NCBI RefSeq assembly: GCF_050948215.1
Contig: NW_027488580.1
Span: forward strand, 682,001-746,000
Origin: Halictus rubicundus
Lineage: Eukaryota > Arthropoda > Insecta > Hymenoptera > Halictidae
Direction: 5' to 3'
Length of the DNA stretch: 64,000 nt
Both the position numbers and the translations under genes were made by a program. The notes under the pieces were generated by a model. It was given only the letters and a program-made list of their open reading frames with translations, was not told where the DNA came from and did not search any database. Positions 49,401 through 62,800 of this stretch are shown here, in pieces; positions within the stretch are counted from its first letter, which is position 1; each line of letters starts with the position of its first letter.

Positions 49401-51439
49401 ATACTACCCAATCCCCTATCCTATCCTCTATACGATCCTATCCTCTATGCTATCTTATCCTCTATCCGATCCTATCCTCTATCCTATCCTATCCTCTATC
49501 CTATCCTCTATCGTATCCTATCCTCTATCCGATCCTATCCTCTATACTATCCTATCCTCTACCCTATCCTATCCTCTATCCTATCCAATCCTCGATCCTA
49601 TCCTCTATCCTATCCTCTATCGTATACTATTCTCTATCCTATCCTCTACTATATCCTATCCTCTATCCTATCCTCTCCTCTATACTACCCAATCCCCTAT
49701 CCTATCCTCTATACGATCCTATCCTCTATGCTATCTTATCCTCTATCCGATCCTATCCTCTATACTATCCTATCCTCTATGCTATCTTATCCTCTATCCG
49801 ATCCTATCCTCTATCCTATCCTATCCTCTATCCAATCCTCTTCTGTATAATATACTCTACCCTATCCTATCCTCTATCCGATCCTATCCTATTCTCTATC
49901 CTATCCTCTATCCTATCCTATCCTCTATCCTATCCAATCCCCTATCCTATCCTCTATCCTATCCTATCCTCTATTCTATCCAATCCCCTATCCCATCATC
50001 TATCCGAGCCTATCCTCTATCCTATCCTATCCTCTATCCTATAATATCATCTATCCTATCCTATCCACTGTCCTATCCGATCCTCAATCCTATCCTATCA
50101 TGAATCCTCTCCTATCCTCTATCCTATCCTATCCTGTATCCTATCCTATCCTCTATCCTATCCTATCCTCTATCCTATCCTATCCTCTATCCTATCCTAT
50201 CCTCTATCCTATCCAATCCCCTATCCTGTCCTCTATCCGATCCTATCCTCTATCCTATTCTATTCTCTATCCTATCCTCTACCCTATCCTATCCTCTATC
50301 CAATCCTCTTCTGTATAATATACTCTACCCTATCCTATCCTCTATACGATCCTATCCTCTATCCGATCCTATCCTCTATCCTATACTCTACCCTATCCTA
50401 TCCTCTATCCTATCCTATAATCTATCCTATCCTATCCTCTACCCTATCCTATCCTCTATCATATCCTATCCTCTATCCTATCCAATCCCCTATCCTAACC
50501 TCTATCCTGTCCTATCCTCTATCGTATACTATTCTCTATCCTATCCTCTACTATATCCTATCCTCTATCCTATCCTCTCCTCTATACTACCCAATCCCCA
50601 ATCCTATCCTCTATACGATCCTATCCTCTATGCTATCTTATCCTCTATCCGATCCTCTTCTGTATAATATACTCTATCCTATCCTATCCTCTACCCTATC
50701 CTATCCTCTATCATATCCTATCCTCTATCCTATCCAATCCCCTATCCTAACCTCTATCCTGTCCTATCCTCTATCGTATACTATTCTCAATCCTATCCTC
50801 TACTATATCCTATCCTCTATCCTATCCTCTCCTCTATACTACCCAATAACCTATCCTATCCTCTATCCGATCCTATCCTCTATCCGATCCTATCCTCTAT
50901 CCTTTACTCTACCCTATCCTATCCTCTATCCTATCCTATAATCTATCCTATCCTATCCTCTACCCTATCCTATCCTCTATCATATCATATCCTCTATCCT
51001 ATCCAATCCCCTATCCTAACCTCTATCCTGTCCTATCCTCTATCGTATACTATTCTCTATCCTATCCTCTACTATATCCTATCCTCTATCCTATCCTCTC
51101 CTCTATACTACCCAATCCCCTATCCTATCCTCTATACGATCCTATCCTCTATGCTATCTTATCCTCTATCCGATCCTATCCTCTATCCTATCCCATCCTC
51201 TATCCTATCCTCTATCGTATCCTATCCTCTATCCGATCCTATCCTCTATACTATCCTATCCTCTACCCTATCCTATCCTCTATCCTATCCTATTCTGTAC
51301 CCTATACTCTTCACTATCCTATCCTCTATCGTATCCTATCCTCTATCCTATCCAATCCTCGATCCTATCCTCTATCCTATCCTCTATCGTATCCTATCCT
51401 CTAAACGATCCTATCCTCTATACTATCCTATCCTCTATC

Positions 51440-53890
51440 CTATCCTATCCTCTATCCTATCCAATCCCCTATCCTGTCCTCTATCCGATCCTATCCTCTA
51501 TCCTATTCTATTCTCTATCCTAACCTCTACCCTATCCTATCCTCTATCCAATCCTCTTCTGTATAATATACTCTACCCTATCCTATCCTCTATCCGATCC
51601 TATCCTATTCTCTATCCTATCCTCTATCCTATCCTATCCTCTATCCTATCCAATCCCCTATCCTAACCTCTATCCTATCCTATCCTGTATCCTATCCTAT
51701 CCTCTATCCTATAATATCCTCTATCCTATCCTATCCTCTATCCTATCCTATTCTGTATCCTATACTCTACCCTATCCTATCGTCTATCCTATCCTATCCT
51801 CTATCCTATCCAATCCCCTATCCTATCCTCTATCCTGTCCTATCCTCTATCCTATACTATTCTATATCCTATCCTCTACCCTATCCTATCCTCTATCCTA
51901 TCCTCTCCTCTATACTACCCAATCCCCTAGCCTATCCTCTATCCGATCCTATCCTCTATCCTATAATATCATCTATCCTATACTATTCTCTATCCTATCC
52001 TATCCTCTATCCTATACTATCCTCTATCGTATCCTATCCTCTATCCTATCCTATCCTCTATTCTATCCAATCCCCTATCCTATCATCTATCCGAGCCTAT
52101 CCTTTATCCTATCCTATCCTCTATCCTATAATATCATCTATTCTATCCTATCCACTATCCTATCCGATCCTCAATCCTATCCTATCATGAATCCTCTCCT
52201 ATCCTCTATCCTATCCTATCCTGTATCCTATCCTATCCTCTATCCTATAATATCCTCTATCCTATCCTATCCTCTAACCTATACTATCCTCTATCGTATC
52301 CTATCCTCTATCCTATCCTACCCTCTATTCTATCCAATTCCCTATCCTATCATCTATCCGAACCTATCCTCGATCCTACCCTATCCTCTATCCTATACTA
52401 TTCCCTATCCTATCCTCTACCCTATCCTATCCTCTATCCTATCCTCACCTCTATACTACCCAATCCCCTATCCTATCCTCTATCCTATCCTATCCTCTAC
52501 CCTATCCTATCCTCATGTCCTATCGTATCACGTCCTCTATCCTATCCAATCCCCTAGCCTATCCTCTATTCTGTCCTATCCCCTATCCTATACTATTCTC
52601 TATCCTATCCTCTACCCTATCCTATCCTCTATCCTATCCTCTCCTCTATACTACCCAATCCCCTATCCTATCCTCTATCCGATCCTATCCTCTATCCTAT
52701 CCTATCCTCTATCCTATAATATCCTCTATCCTATAATATCATCTATCCTATACTATTCTCTATCCTATCCTATCGTCTATCCTATACTATCCTCTATCGT
52801 ATCCTATCCTCTATCCTATCCTACCCTCTATTCTATCCAATCCCCTATCCTATCATCTACCCGAACCTATCCTCTATCCTATCCTATCCTCTATCCTATA
52901 ATATCAGCTATCCTATACTATCCTCTATCCTATCCTATCCTCTATCCTATACTATCCTCTACCCTATCCTATCCTCTATCATATCCTATCCTCTATCCTA
53001 TCCAATCCCCTATCCTAACCTCTATCCTGTCCTATCCTCTATCGTATACTATTCTATATCCTATCCTCTACTATATCCTATCCTCTATCCTATCCTCTCC
53101 TCTATACTACCCAATCCCCTATCCTATCCTCTATACGATCCTATCCTCTATCCTATAATATCATTTACCCTATACTATTCTCTATCCTATCCTATCCTCT
53201 ATCCTATACTATCCTCTATCGTATCCTATCCTCTATCCGATCCTATCCTCTATCCTATCCTATCCTCTATCCTATCCTATTCTGTATCCTATACTCTACC
53301 CTATCCTATCCTCTATCCTATCCTATCCTCCATCCTATAATATCCTCTATCCTATCCTATCCTCTATCCTATCCAATCCCCTATCCTATCCTCTATCCGA
53401 TCCTATCCTCTATCCTATCCTATCCTCTATCCTATCCTATTCTCTATCCTATCCTCTACCCTATCCTATCCTCCATCCTATACTATCATCTATCCTATCC
53501 AATTCTCTATCCTCTCCTCTATCGTCTGCTCTATCCTATCCTATCCACTATCCTATCCTATCCTCAATAATATCCTATCCTATATCCTACCCCACCACCT
53601 ATCCTATCCTCCATCCTATCCTATCCTCTATCCTATCCTGTCCTCTATCCGATCCTATCCTCTATGCTATCCTCTCCTCAATCCTATCCTATTATGTATC
53701 CTATACTCTACCCTATCCTATCCTCTATCCTATCCTATCCTCTATCCTATCCAATCCTCTATCCTATCCTCTATCCTATCCTATCCTCTATCCTATCCTA
53801 TTATGTATCCTACACTCTACCCTATCCTATCCTCTATCGTATCCTATCCTCTATCCGAACCTATCCTCTATCCTATCCTATCCTCTATCC
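51440..53890. repeat. Higher-order block, matched at about 54906-57356 (offset 3466), with a nested copy
   Basis: Markers at 52187, 52515 and 53664 recur at 55653, 55981 and 57130, all at offset 3466. Between the copies, about 52720-53715 is repeated at 53895-54890 (offset 1175), including the rare strings CCTACCCCACCACC and CAATAATATCC. Agreement of the 3466 copies ends near 53890/57356. Confidence 0.75.
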
Positions 53891-56800
53891 TATAATATCC
53901 TCTATCCTATAATATCATCTATCCTATACTATTCTCTATCCTATCCTATCGTCTATCCTATACTATCCTCTATCGTATCCTATCCTCTATCCTATCCTAC
54001 CCTCTATTCTATCCAATCCCCTATCCTATCATCTACCCGAACCTATCCTCTATCCTATCCTATCCTCTATCCTATAATATCAGCTATCCTATACTATCCT
54101 CTATCCTATCCTATCCTCTATCCTATACTATCCTCTACCCTATCCTATCCTCTATCATATCCTATCCTCTATCCTATCCAATCCCCTATCCTAACCTCTA
54201 TCCTGTCCTATCCTCTATCGTATACTATTCTATATCCTATCCTCTACTATATCCTATCCTCTATCCTATCCTCTCCTCTATACTACCCAATCCCCTATCC
54301 TATCCTCTATACGATCCTATCCTCTATCCTATAATATCATTTACCCTATACTATTCTCTATCCTATCCTATCCTCTATCCTATACTATCCTCTATCGTAT
54401 CCTATCCTCTATCCGATCCTATCCTCTATCCTATCCTATCCTCTATCCTATCCTATTCTGTATCCTATACTCTACCCTATCCTATCCTCTATCCTATCCT
54501 ATCCTCCATCCTATAATATCCTCTATCCTATCCTATCCTCTATCCTATCCAATCCCCTATCCTATCCTCTATCCGATCCTATCCTCTATCCTATCCTATC
54601 CTCTATCCTATCCTATTCTCTATCCTATCCTCTACCCTATCCTATCCTCCATCCTATACTATCATCTATCCTATCCAATTCTCTATCCTCTCCTCTATCG
54701 TCTGCTCTATCCTATCCTATCCACTATCCTATCCTATCCTCAATAATATCCTATCCTATATCCTACCCCACCACCTATCCTATCCTCCATCCTATCCTAT
54801 CCTCTATCCTATCCTGTCCTCTATCCGATCCTATCCTCTATGCTATCCTCTCCTCAATCCTATCCTATTATGTATCCTATACTCTACCCTATCCTATCCT
54901 CTATCCTATCCTATCCTCTATCCTATCCAATCCCCTATCCTGTCCTCTATCCGATCCTATCCTCTATCCTATTCTATTCTCTATCCTAACCTCTACCCTA
55001 TCCTATCCTCTATCCAATCCTCTTCTGTATAATATACTCTACCCTATCCTATCCTCTATCCGATCCTATCCTATTCTCTATCCTATCCTCTATCCTATCC
55101 TATCCTCTATCCTATCCAATCCCCTATCCTAACCTCTATCCTATCCTCTCCTGTATCCTATCCTATCCTCTATCCTATAATATCCTCTATCCTATCCTAT
55201 CCTCTATCCTATCCTATTCTGTATCCTATACTCTACCCTATCCTATCGTCTATCCTATCCTATCCTCTATCCTATCCAATCCCCTATCCTATCCTCTATC
55301 CTGTCCTATCCTCTATCCTATACTATTCTATATCCTATCCTCTACCCTATCCTATCCTCTATCCTATCCTCTCCTCTATACTACCCAATCCCCTAGCCTA
55401 TCCTCTATCCGATCCTATCCTCTATCCTATAATATCATCTATCCTATACTATTCTCTATCCTATCCTATCCTCTATCCTATACTATCCTCTATCGTATCC
55501 TATCCTCTATCCTATCCTATCCTCTATTCTATCCAATCCCCTATCCTATCATCTATCCGAGCCTATCCTTTATCCTATCCTATCCTCTATCCTATAATAT
55601 CATCTATTCTATCCTATCCACTATCCTATCCGATCCTCAATCCTATCCTATCATGAATCCTCTCCTATCCTCTATCCTATCCTATCCTGTATCCTATCCT
55701 ATCCTCTATCCTATAATATCCTCTATCCTATCCTATCCTCTAACCTATACTATCCTCTATCGTATCCTATCCTCTATCCTATCCTACCCTCTATTCTATC
55801 CAATTCCCTATCCTATCATCTATCCGAACCTATCCTCGATCCTACCCTATCCTCTATCCTATACTATTCCCTATCCTATCCTCTACCCTATCCTATCCTC
55901 TATCCTATCCTCACCTCTATACTACCCAATCCCCTATCCTATCCTCTATCCTATCCTATCCTCTACCCTATCCTATCCTCATGTCCTATCGTATCACGTC
56001 CTCTATCCTATCCAATCCCCTAGCCTATCCTCTATTCTGTCCTATCCTCTATCCTATACTATTCTCTATCCTATCCTCTACCCTATCCTATCCTCTATCC
56101 TATCCTCTCCTCTATACTACCCAATCCCCTATCCTATCCTCTATCCGATCCTATCCTCTATCCTATCCTATCCTCTATCCTATAATATCCTCTATCCTAT
56201 AATATCATCTATCCTATACTATTCTCTATCCTATCCTATCGTCTATCCTATACTATCCTCTATCGTATCCTATCCTCTATCCTATCCTACCCTCTATTCT
56301 ATCCAATCCCCTATCCTATCATCTACCCGAACCTATCCTCTATCCTATCCTATCCTCTATCCTATAATATCAGCTATCCTATACTATCCTCTATCCTATC
56401 CTATCCTCTATCCTATACTATCCTCTACCCTATCCTATCCTCTATCATATCCTATCCTCTATCCTATCCAATCCCCTATCCTAACCTCTATCCTGTCCTA
56501 TCCTCTATCGTATACTATTCTATATCCTATCCTCTACTATATCCTATCCTCTATCCTATCCTCTCCTCTATACTACCCAATCCCCTATCCTATCCTCTAT
56601 ACGATCCTATCCTCTATCCTATAATATCATTTACCCTATACTATTCTCTATCCTATCCTATCCTCTATCCTATACTATCCTCTATCGTATCCTATCCTCT
56701 ATCCGATCCTATCCTCTATCCTATCCTATCCTCTATCCTATCCTATTCTGTATCCTATACTCTACCCTATCCTATCCTCTATCCTATCCTATCCTCCATC

Positions 56801-59800
56801 CTATAATATCCTCTATCCTATCCTATCCTCTATCCTATCCAATCCCCTATCCTATCCTCTATCCGATCCTATCCTCTATCCTATCCTATCCTCTATCCTA
56901 TCCTATTCTCTATCCTATCCTCTACCCTATCCTATCCTCCATCCTATACTATCATCTATCCTATCCAATTCTCTATCCTCTCCTCTATCGTCTGCTCTAT
57001 CCTATCCTATCCACTATCCTATCCTATCCTCAATAATATCCTATCCTATATCCTACCCCACCACCTATCCTATCCTCCATCCTATCCTATCCTCTATCCT
57101 ATCCTGTCCTCTATCCGATCCTATCCTCTATGCTATCCTCTCCTCAATCCTATCCTATTATGTATCCTATACTCTACCCTATCCTATCCTCTATCCTATC
57201 CTATCCTCTATCCTATCCAATCCTCTATCCTATCCTCTATCCTATCCTATCCTCTATCCTATCCTATTATGTATCCTACACTCTACCCTATCCTATCCTC
57301 TATCGTATCCTATCCTCTATCCGAACCTATCCTCTATCCTATCCTATCCTCTATCCTATCCTATTATGTATCCTACACTCTACCCTATCCTATCCTCTAT
57401 CGTATCCTATCCTCTATCGTATCCTATTCTCTATCCGAACCTATCCTCTATCCTATCCTATTCTCTATCCTATCCGCTACCCTATCCTATCCTCTATCCT
57501 ATCCTATCCTCTATCCTATCCAATCCTCTATCCTATCCTCTATCGTATCCTATCCTCTATCCGATCCTATCCTCTATACTATCCTATCCTCTATCCTATC
57601 CTATCCTCTACCCTATCCTATCCTCTATCCTATCCTATTCTGTATCCTATACTCTACCCTATCCTATCCTCTATCGTATCCTATCCTCTATCCTATCCAA
57701 TCCTCGATCCTATCCTCTATCCTATCCTCTATCGTATCCTATCCTCTAAACGATCCTATCCTCTATACTATCCTATCCTCTATGCTATCTTATCCTCTAT
57801 CCGATCCTATCCTCTATCCTATCCTATCCTCTATCCTATCCTATTCTGTATCCTATACTCTACCCTATCCTATCCTCTATCCGATCCTATCCTCTATCCT
57901 ATCCTATCCTATTCTCTATCCTATCCTCTATCCTATCCTATCCTCTATCCTATCCAATCCCCTATCCTATCCTCTATCCTGTCCTATCATGAATCCTCTC
58001 CTATCCTCTATCCGAACCTATCCTCTATCCTATCCTATCCTCTATCCGAACCTATCCTCTATCCTATCCTATCCTCTATCCTATCCTATTATGTATCCTA
58101 CACTCTACCCTATCCTATCCTCTATCGTATCCTATCCTCTATCCGAACCTATCCTCTATCCTATCCTATCCTCTATCCTATCCTATTCTCTATCCTATCC
58201 TATCCTCTATCCTATCCAATCCCCTATCCTATCCTCTATCCGATCCTATCCTCTATCCTATCCTATCCTCTATCCTATCCTATTCTCTATCCTATCCTCT
58301 ACCCTATCGTATCCTCCATCCTATACTATCATCTATCCTATCCAATTCTCTATCCTCTCCTCTATCGTCTGCTCTATCCTATCCTATCCACTATCCTATC
58401 TTATCCTCAATAATATCCTATCCTATATCCTACCCCAACCACCTATCCTATCCTCCATCCTATCCTATCCTCTATCCTATCCTGTCCTCTATCCGATCCT
58501 ATCCTCTATCCTATCCTCTCCTCAATCCTATCCTATTATGTATCCTATACTCTACCCTATCCTATCCTCTATCCTATCCTATCCTCTATCCTATCCAATC
58601 CTCTATCCTATCCTCTATCCTATCCTATCCTCTATCCTATCCTATTATGTATCCTACACTCTACCCTATCCTATCCTCTATCGTATCCTATCCTCTATCC
58701 GAACCTATCCTCTATCCTATCCTATCCTCTATCCTATCCTATTATGTATCCTACACTCTACCCTATCCTATCCTCTATCCTATAATATCCCCTATCCTAT
58801 ACTATTCTCTATCCTATCCTCTACCCTATCCTATCCTCTATCCTATCCTCTCCTCTATACTACCCAATCCCCTATCCTATCGTCTATCCGATCCTATCCT
58901 CTATCCTATCCTATCCTCTATCCTATAATATCATCTATCCTATACTATTCTCTATCCTATCCTATCCTCTATACTATCCTATCCTCTACCCTATCCTATC
59001 CTCTATCCTATCCTATTCTGTATCCTATACTCTACCCTATCCTATCCTCTATCGTATCCTATCCTCTATCCTATCCAATCCTCGATCCTATCCTCTATCC
59101 TATCCTCTATCGTATCCTATCCTCTAAACGATCCTATCCTCTATACTATCCTATCCTCTATGCTATCTTATCCTCAATCCGATCCTATCCTCTATCGTAT
59201 ACTATTCTCTATCCTATCCTCTACTATATCCTATCCTCTATCCTATCCTCTCCTCTATACTACCCAATCCCCTATCCTATCCTCTATACGATCCTATCCT
59301 CTATGCTATCTTATCCTCTATCCGATCCTATCCTCTATCCTATCCTATCCTCTATCCTATCCTCTATCGTATCCTATCCTCTATCCGATCCTATCCTCTA
59401 TACTATCCTATCCTCTATGCTATCTTATCCTCTATCCGATCCTATCCTCTATCCTATCCTATCCTCTATCCAATCCTCTTCTGTATAATATACTCTACCC
59501 TATCCTATCCTCTATCCGATCCTATCCTATTCTCTATCCTATCCTCTATCCTATCCTATCCTCTATCCTATCCAATCCCCTATCCTATCCTCTATCCTAT
59601 CCTATCCTCTATTCTATCCAATCCCCTATCCCATCATCTATCCGAGCCTATCCTCTATCCTATCCTATCCTCTATCCTATAATATCATCTATCCTATCCT
59701 ATCCACTATCCTATCCGATCCTCAATCCTATCCTATCATGAATCCTCTCCTATCCTCTATCCTATCCTATCCTGTATCCTATCCTATCCTCTATCCTATC

Positions 59801-62800
59801 CTATCCTCTATCCTATCCTATCCTCTATCCTATCCTATCCTCTATCCTATCCAATCCCCTATCATGTCCTCTATCCGATCCTATCCTCTATCCTATTCTA
59901 TTCTCTATCCTATCCTCTACCCTATCCTATCCTCTATCCAATCCTCTTCTGTATAATATACTCTACCCTATCCTATCCTCTATCCGATCCTATCCTATTC
60001 TCTATCCTATCCTCTATCCTATCCTATCCTCTATCCTATCCAATCCCCTATCCTAACCTCTATCCTATCCTTTCCTGTATCCTATCCTATCCTCTATCCT
60101 ATAATATCCTCTATCCTATCCTATCCTCTATCCTATCCTATTCTGTATCCTATACTCTACCCTATCCTATCCTCTATCCTATCCTATCCTCTATCGTATC
60201 CTATCCTCTATCCTATCCTATCCTCTATCCTATCCAATCCCCTATCCTATCCTCTATCCTGTCCTATCCTCTATCCTATACTATTCTATATCCTATCCTC
60301 TACCCTATCCTATCCTCTATCCTATCCTCTCCTCTATACTACCCAATCCCCTATCCTATCCTCTATCCGATCCTATCCTCTATCCTATCCTATCCTCTAT
60401 CCTATAATATCATCTATCCTATACTATTCTCTATCCTATCCTATCCTCTATCCTATACTATCCTCTATCGTATCCTATCCTCTATCCTATCCTATCCTCT
60501 ATTCTATCCAATCCCCTATCCTATCATCTATCCGAGCCTATCCTTTATCCTATCCTATCCTCTATCCTATAATATCATCTATTCTATCCTATCCACTATC
60601 CTATCCGATCCTCAATCCTATCCTATCATGAATCCTCTCCTATCCTCTATCCTATCCCATCCTGTATCCTATCCTATCCTCTATCCTATAATATCCTCTA
60701 TCCTATCCTATCCTCTATCCTATACTATCCTCTATCGTATCCTATCCTCTACCCTATCCTCTCCTCTATACTACCCAATCCCCTATCCTATCCTCTATCC
60801 GATCCTATCCTCTATCCTATCCTATCCTCTATCCTATAATATCCTCTATCCTATAATATCATCTATCCTATACTATTCTCTATCCTATCCTATCGTCTAT
60901 CCTATACTATCCTCTATCGTATCCTATCCTCTATCCTATCCTACCCTCTATTCTATCCAATCCCCTATCCTATCATCTATCCGAACCTATCCTCTATCCT
61001 ATCCTATCCTCTATCCTATAATATCAGCTATCCTATACTATCCTCTATCCTATCCTATCCTCTATCCTATACTATCCTCTACCCTATCCTATCCTCTATC
61101 ATATCCTATCCTCTATCCTATCCAATCCCCTATCCTAACCTCTATCCTGTCCTATCCTCTATCGTATACTATTCTATATCCTATCCTCTACTATATCCTA
61201 TCCTCTATCCTATCCTCTCCTCTATACTACCCAATCCCCTATCCTATCCTCTATACGATCCTATCCTCTATCCTATAATATCATTTACCCTATACTATTC
61301 TCTATCCTATCCTATCCTCTATCCTATACTATCCTCTATCGTATCCTATCCTCTATCCGATCCTATCCTCTATCCTATCCTATCCTCTATCCTATCCTAT
61401 TCTGTATCCTATACTCTACCCTATCCTATCCTCTATCCTATCCTATCCTCTATGCTATCCTATTCTCTATCCTATCCTATCCTCTATCCTATCCTATCCT
61501 CTATCCTATCCAATCCCCTATCCTATCCTCTATCCTGTCCTATCCTCTATCCTATACTATTCTCTATCCTATCCTCTATCCTATCCTCTCCTCTATACTA
61601 CCCAATCCCCTATCCTATCCTCTATCCGATCCTATCCTCTATCCTATCCTATCCTCTATCCTATACTATCCTCTATCGTATCCTATCCTCTATCCTATCC
61701 TACCCTCTATTCTATCCAATTCCCTATCCTATCATCTATCCGAACCTATCTTCTATCCTATCCTATCCTCTATCCTATACTATTCTCTATCCTATCCTCT
61801 ACCCTATCCTATCCTCTATCCTATCCTCTGCTCTATTCTACCCAATCCCCTATCCTATCCTCTATCCTATCCTATTCTCTACCCTATCCTATCCTCATGT
61901 CCTATCGTATCATGTCCTCTATCCTATCCAATCCCCTAGCCTATCCTCTATTCTGTCCTATCCTCTATCCTATACTATTCTCTATCCTATCCTCTACCCT
62001 ATCCTATCCTCTATCCTATCCTCTCCTCTATACTATCCAATCCCCTATCCTATCCTCTATCCGATCCTATCCTCTACCCTATCCTATCCTCTATCCTATA
62101 ATATCCTCTATCCTATAATATCATCTATCCTATACTATTCTCTATTATATCCTATCGTCTATCCTATACTATCCTCTATCGTATCCTATCCTCTATCCTA
62201 TCCTACCCTCTATTCTATCCAATCCCCTATCCTATCATCTATCCGAACCTATCCTCTATCCTATCCTATCCTCTATCCTATAATATCAGCTATCCTATAC
62301 TATTCTCTATCCTATCCTATCCTCTATCCTATACTATCCTCTATCGTATCCTATCCTCTATCCGATCCTATCCTCTACCCTATCCTATCCTCTATCCTAT
62401 AATATCCTCTATCCTATAATATCATCTATCCTATACTATTCTCTATCCTATCCTATCGTCTATCCTATACTATCCTCTATCGTATCCTATCCTCTATCCT
62501 ATCCTACCCTCTATTCTATCCAATCCCCTATCCTATCATCTATCCGAACCTATCCTCTATCCTATCCTATCCTCTATCCTATAATATCAGCTATCCTATA
62601 CTATTCTCTATCCTATCCTATCCTCTATCCTATACTATCCTCTATCGTATCCTATCCTCTATCCGATCCTATCCTCTATCCTATCCTATCCTCCATCCTA
62701 TCCTATTCTCTATCCTATCCTCTACCCTATCCTATCCTCTATCCTATAATATCATTTATCCTATACTATCCTCTATCCTATCCTATCCTCTATCCTATAC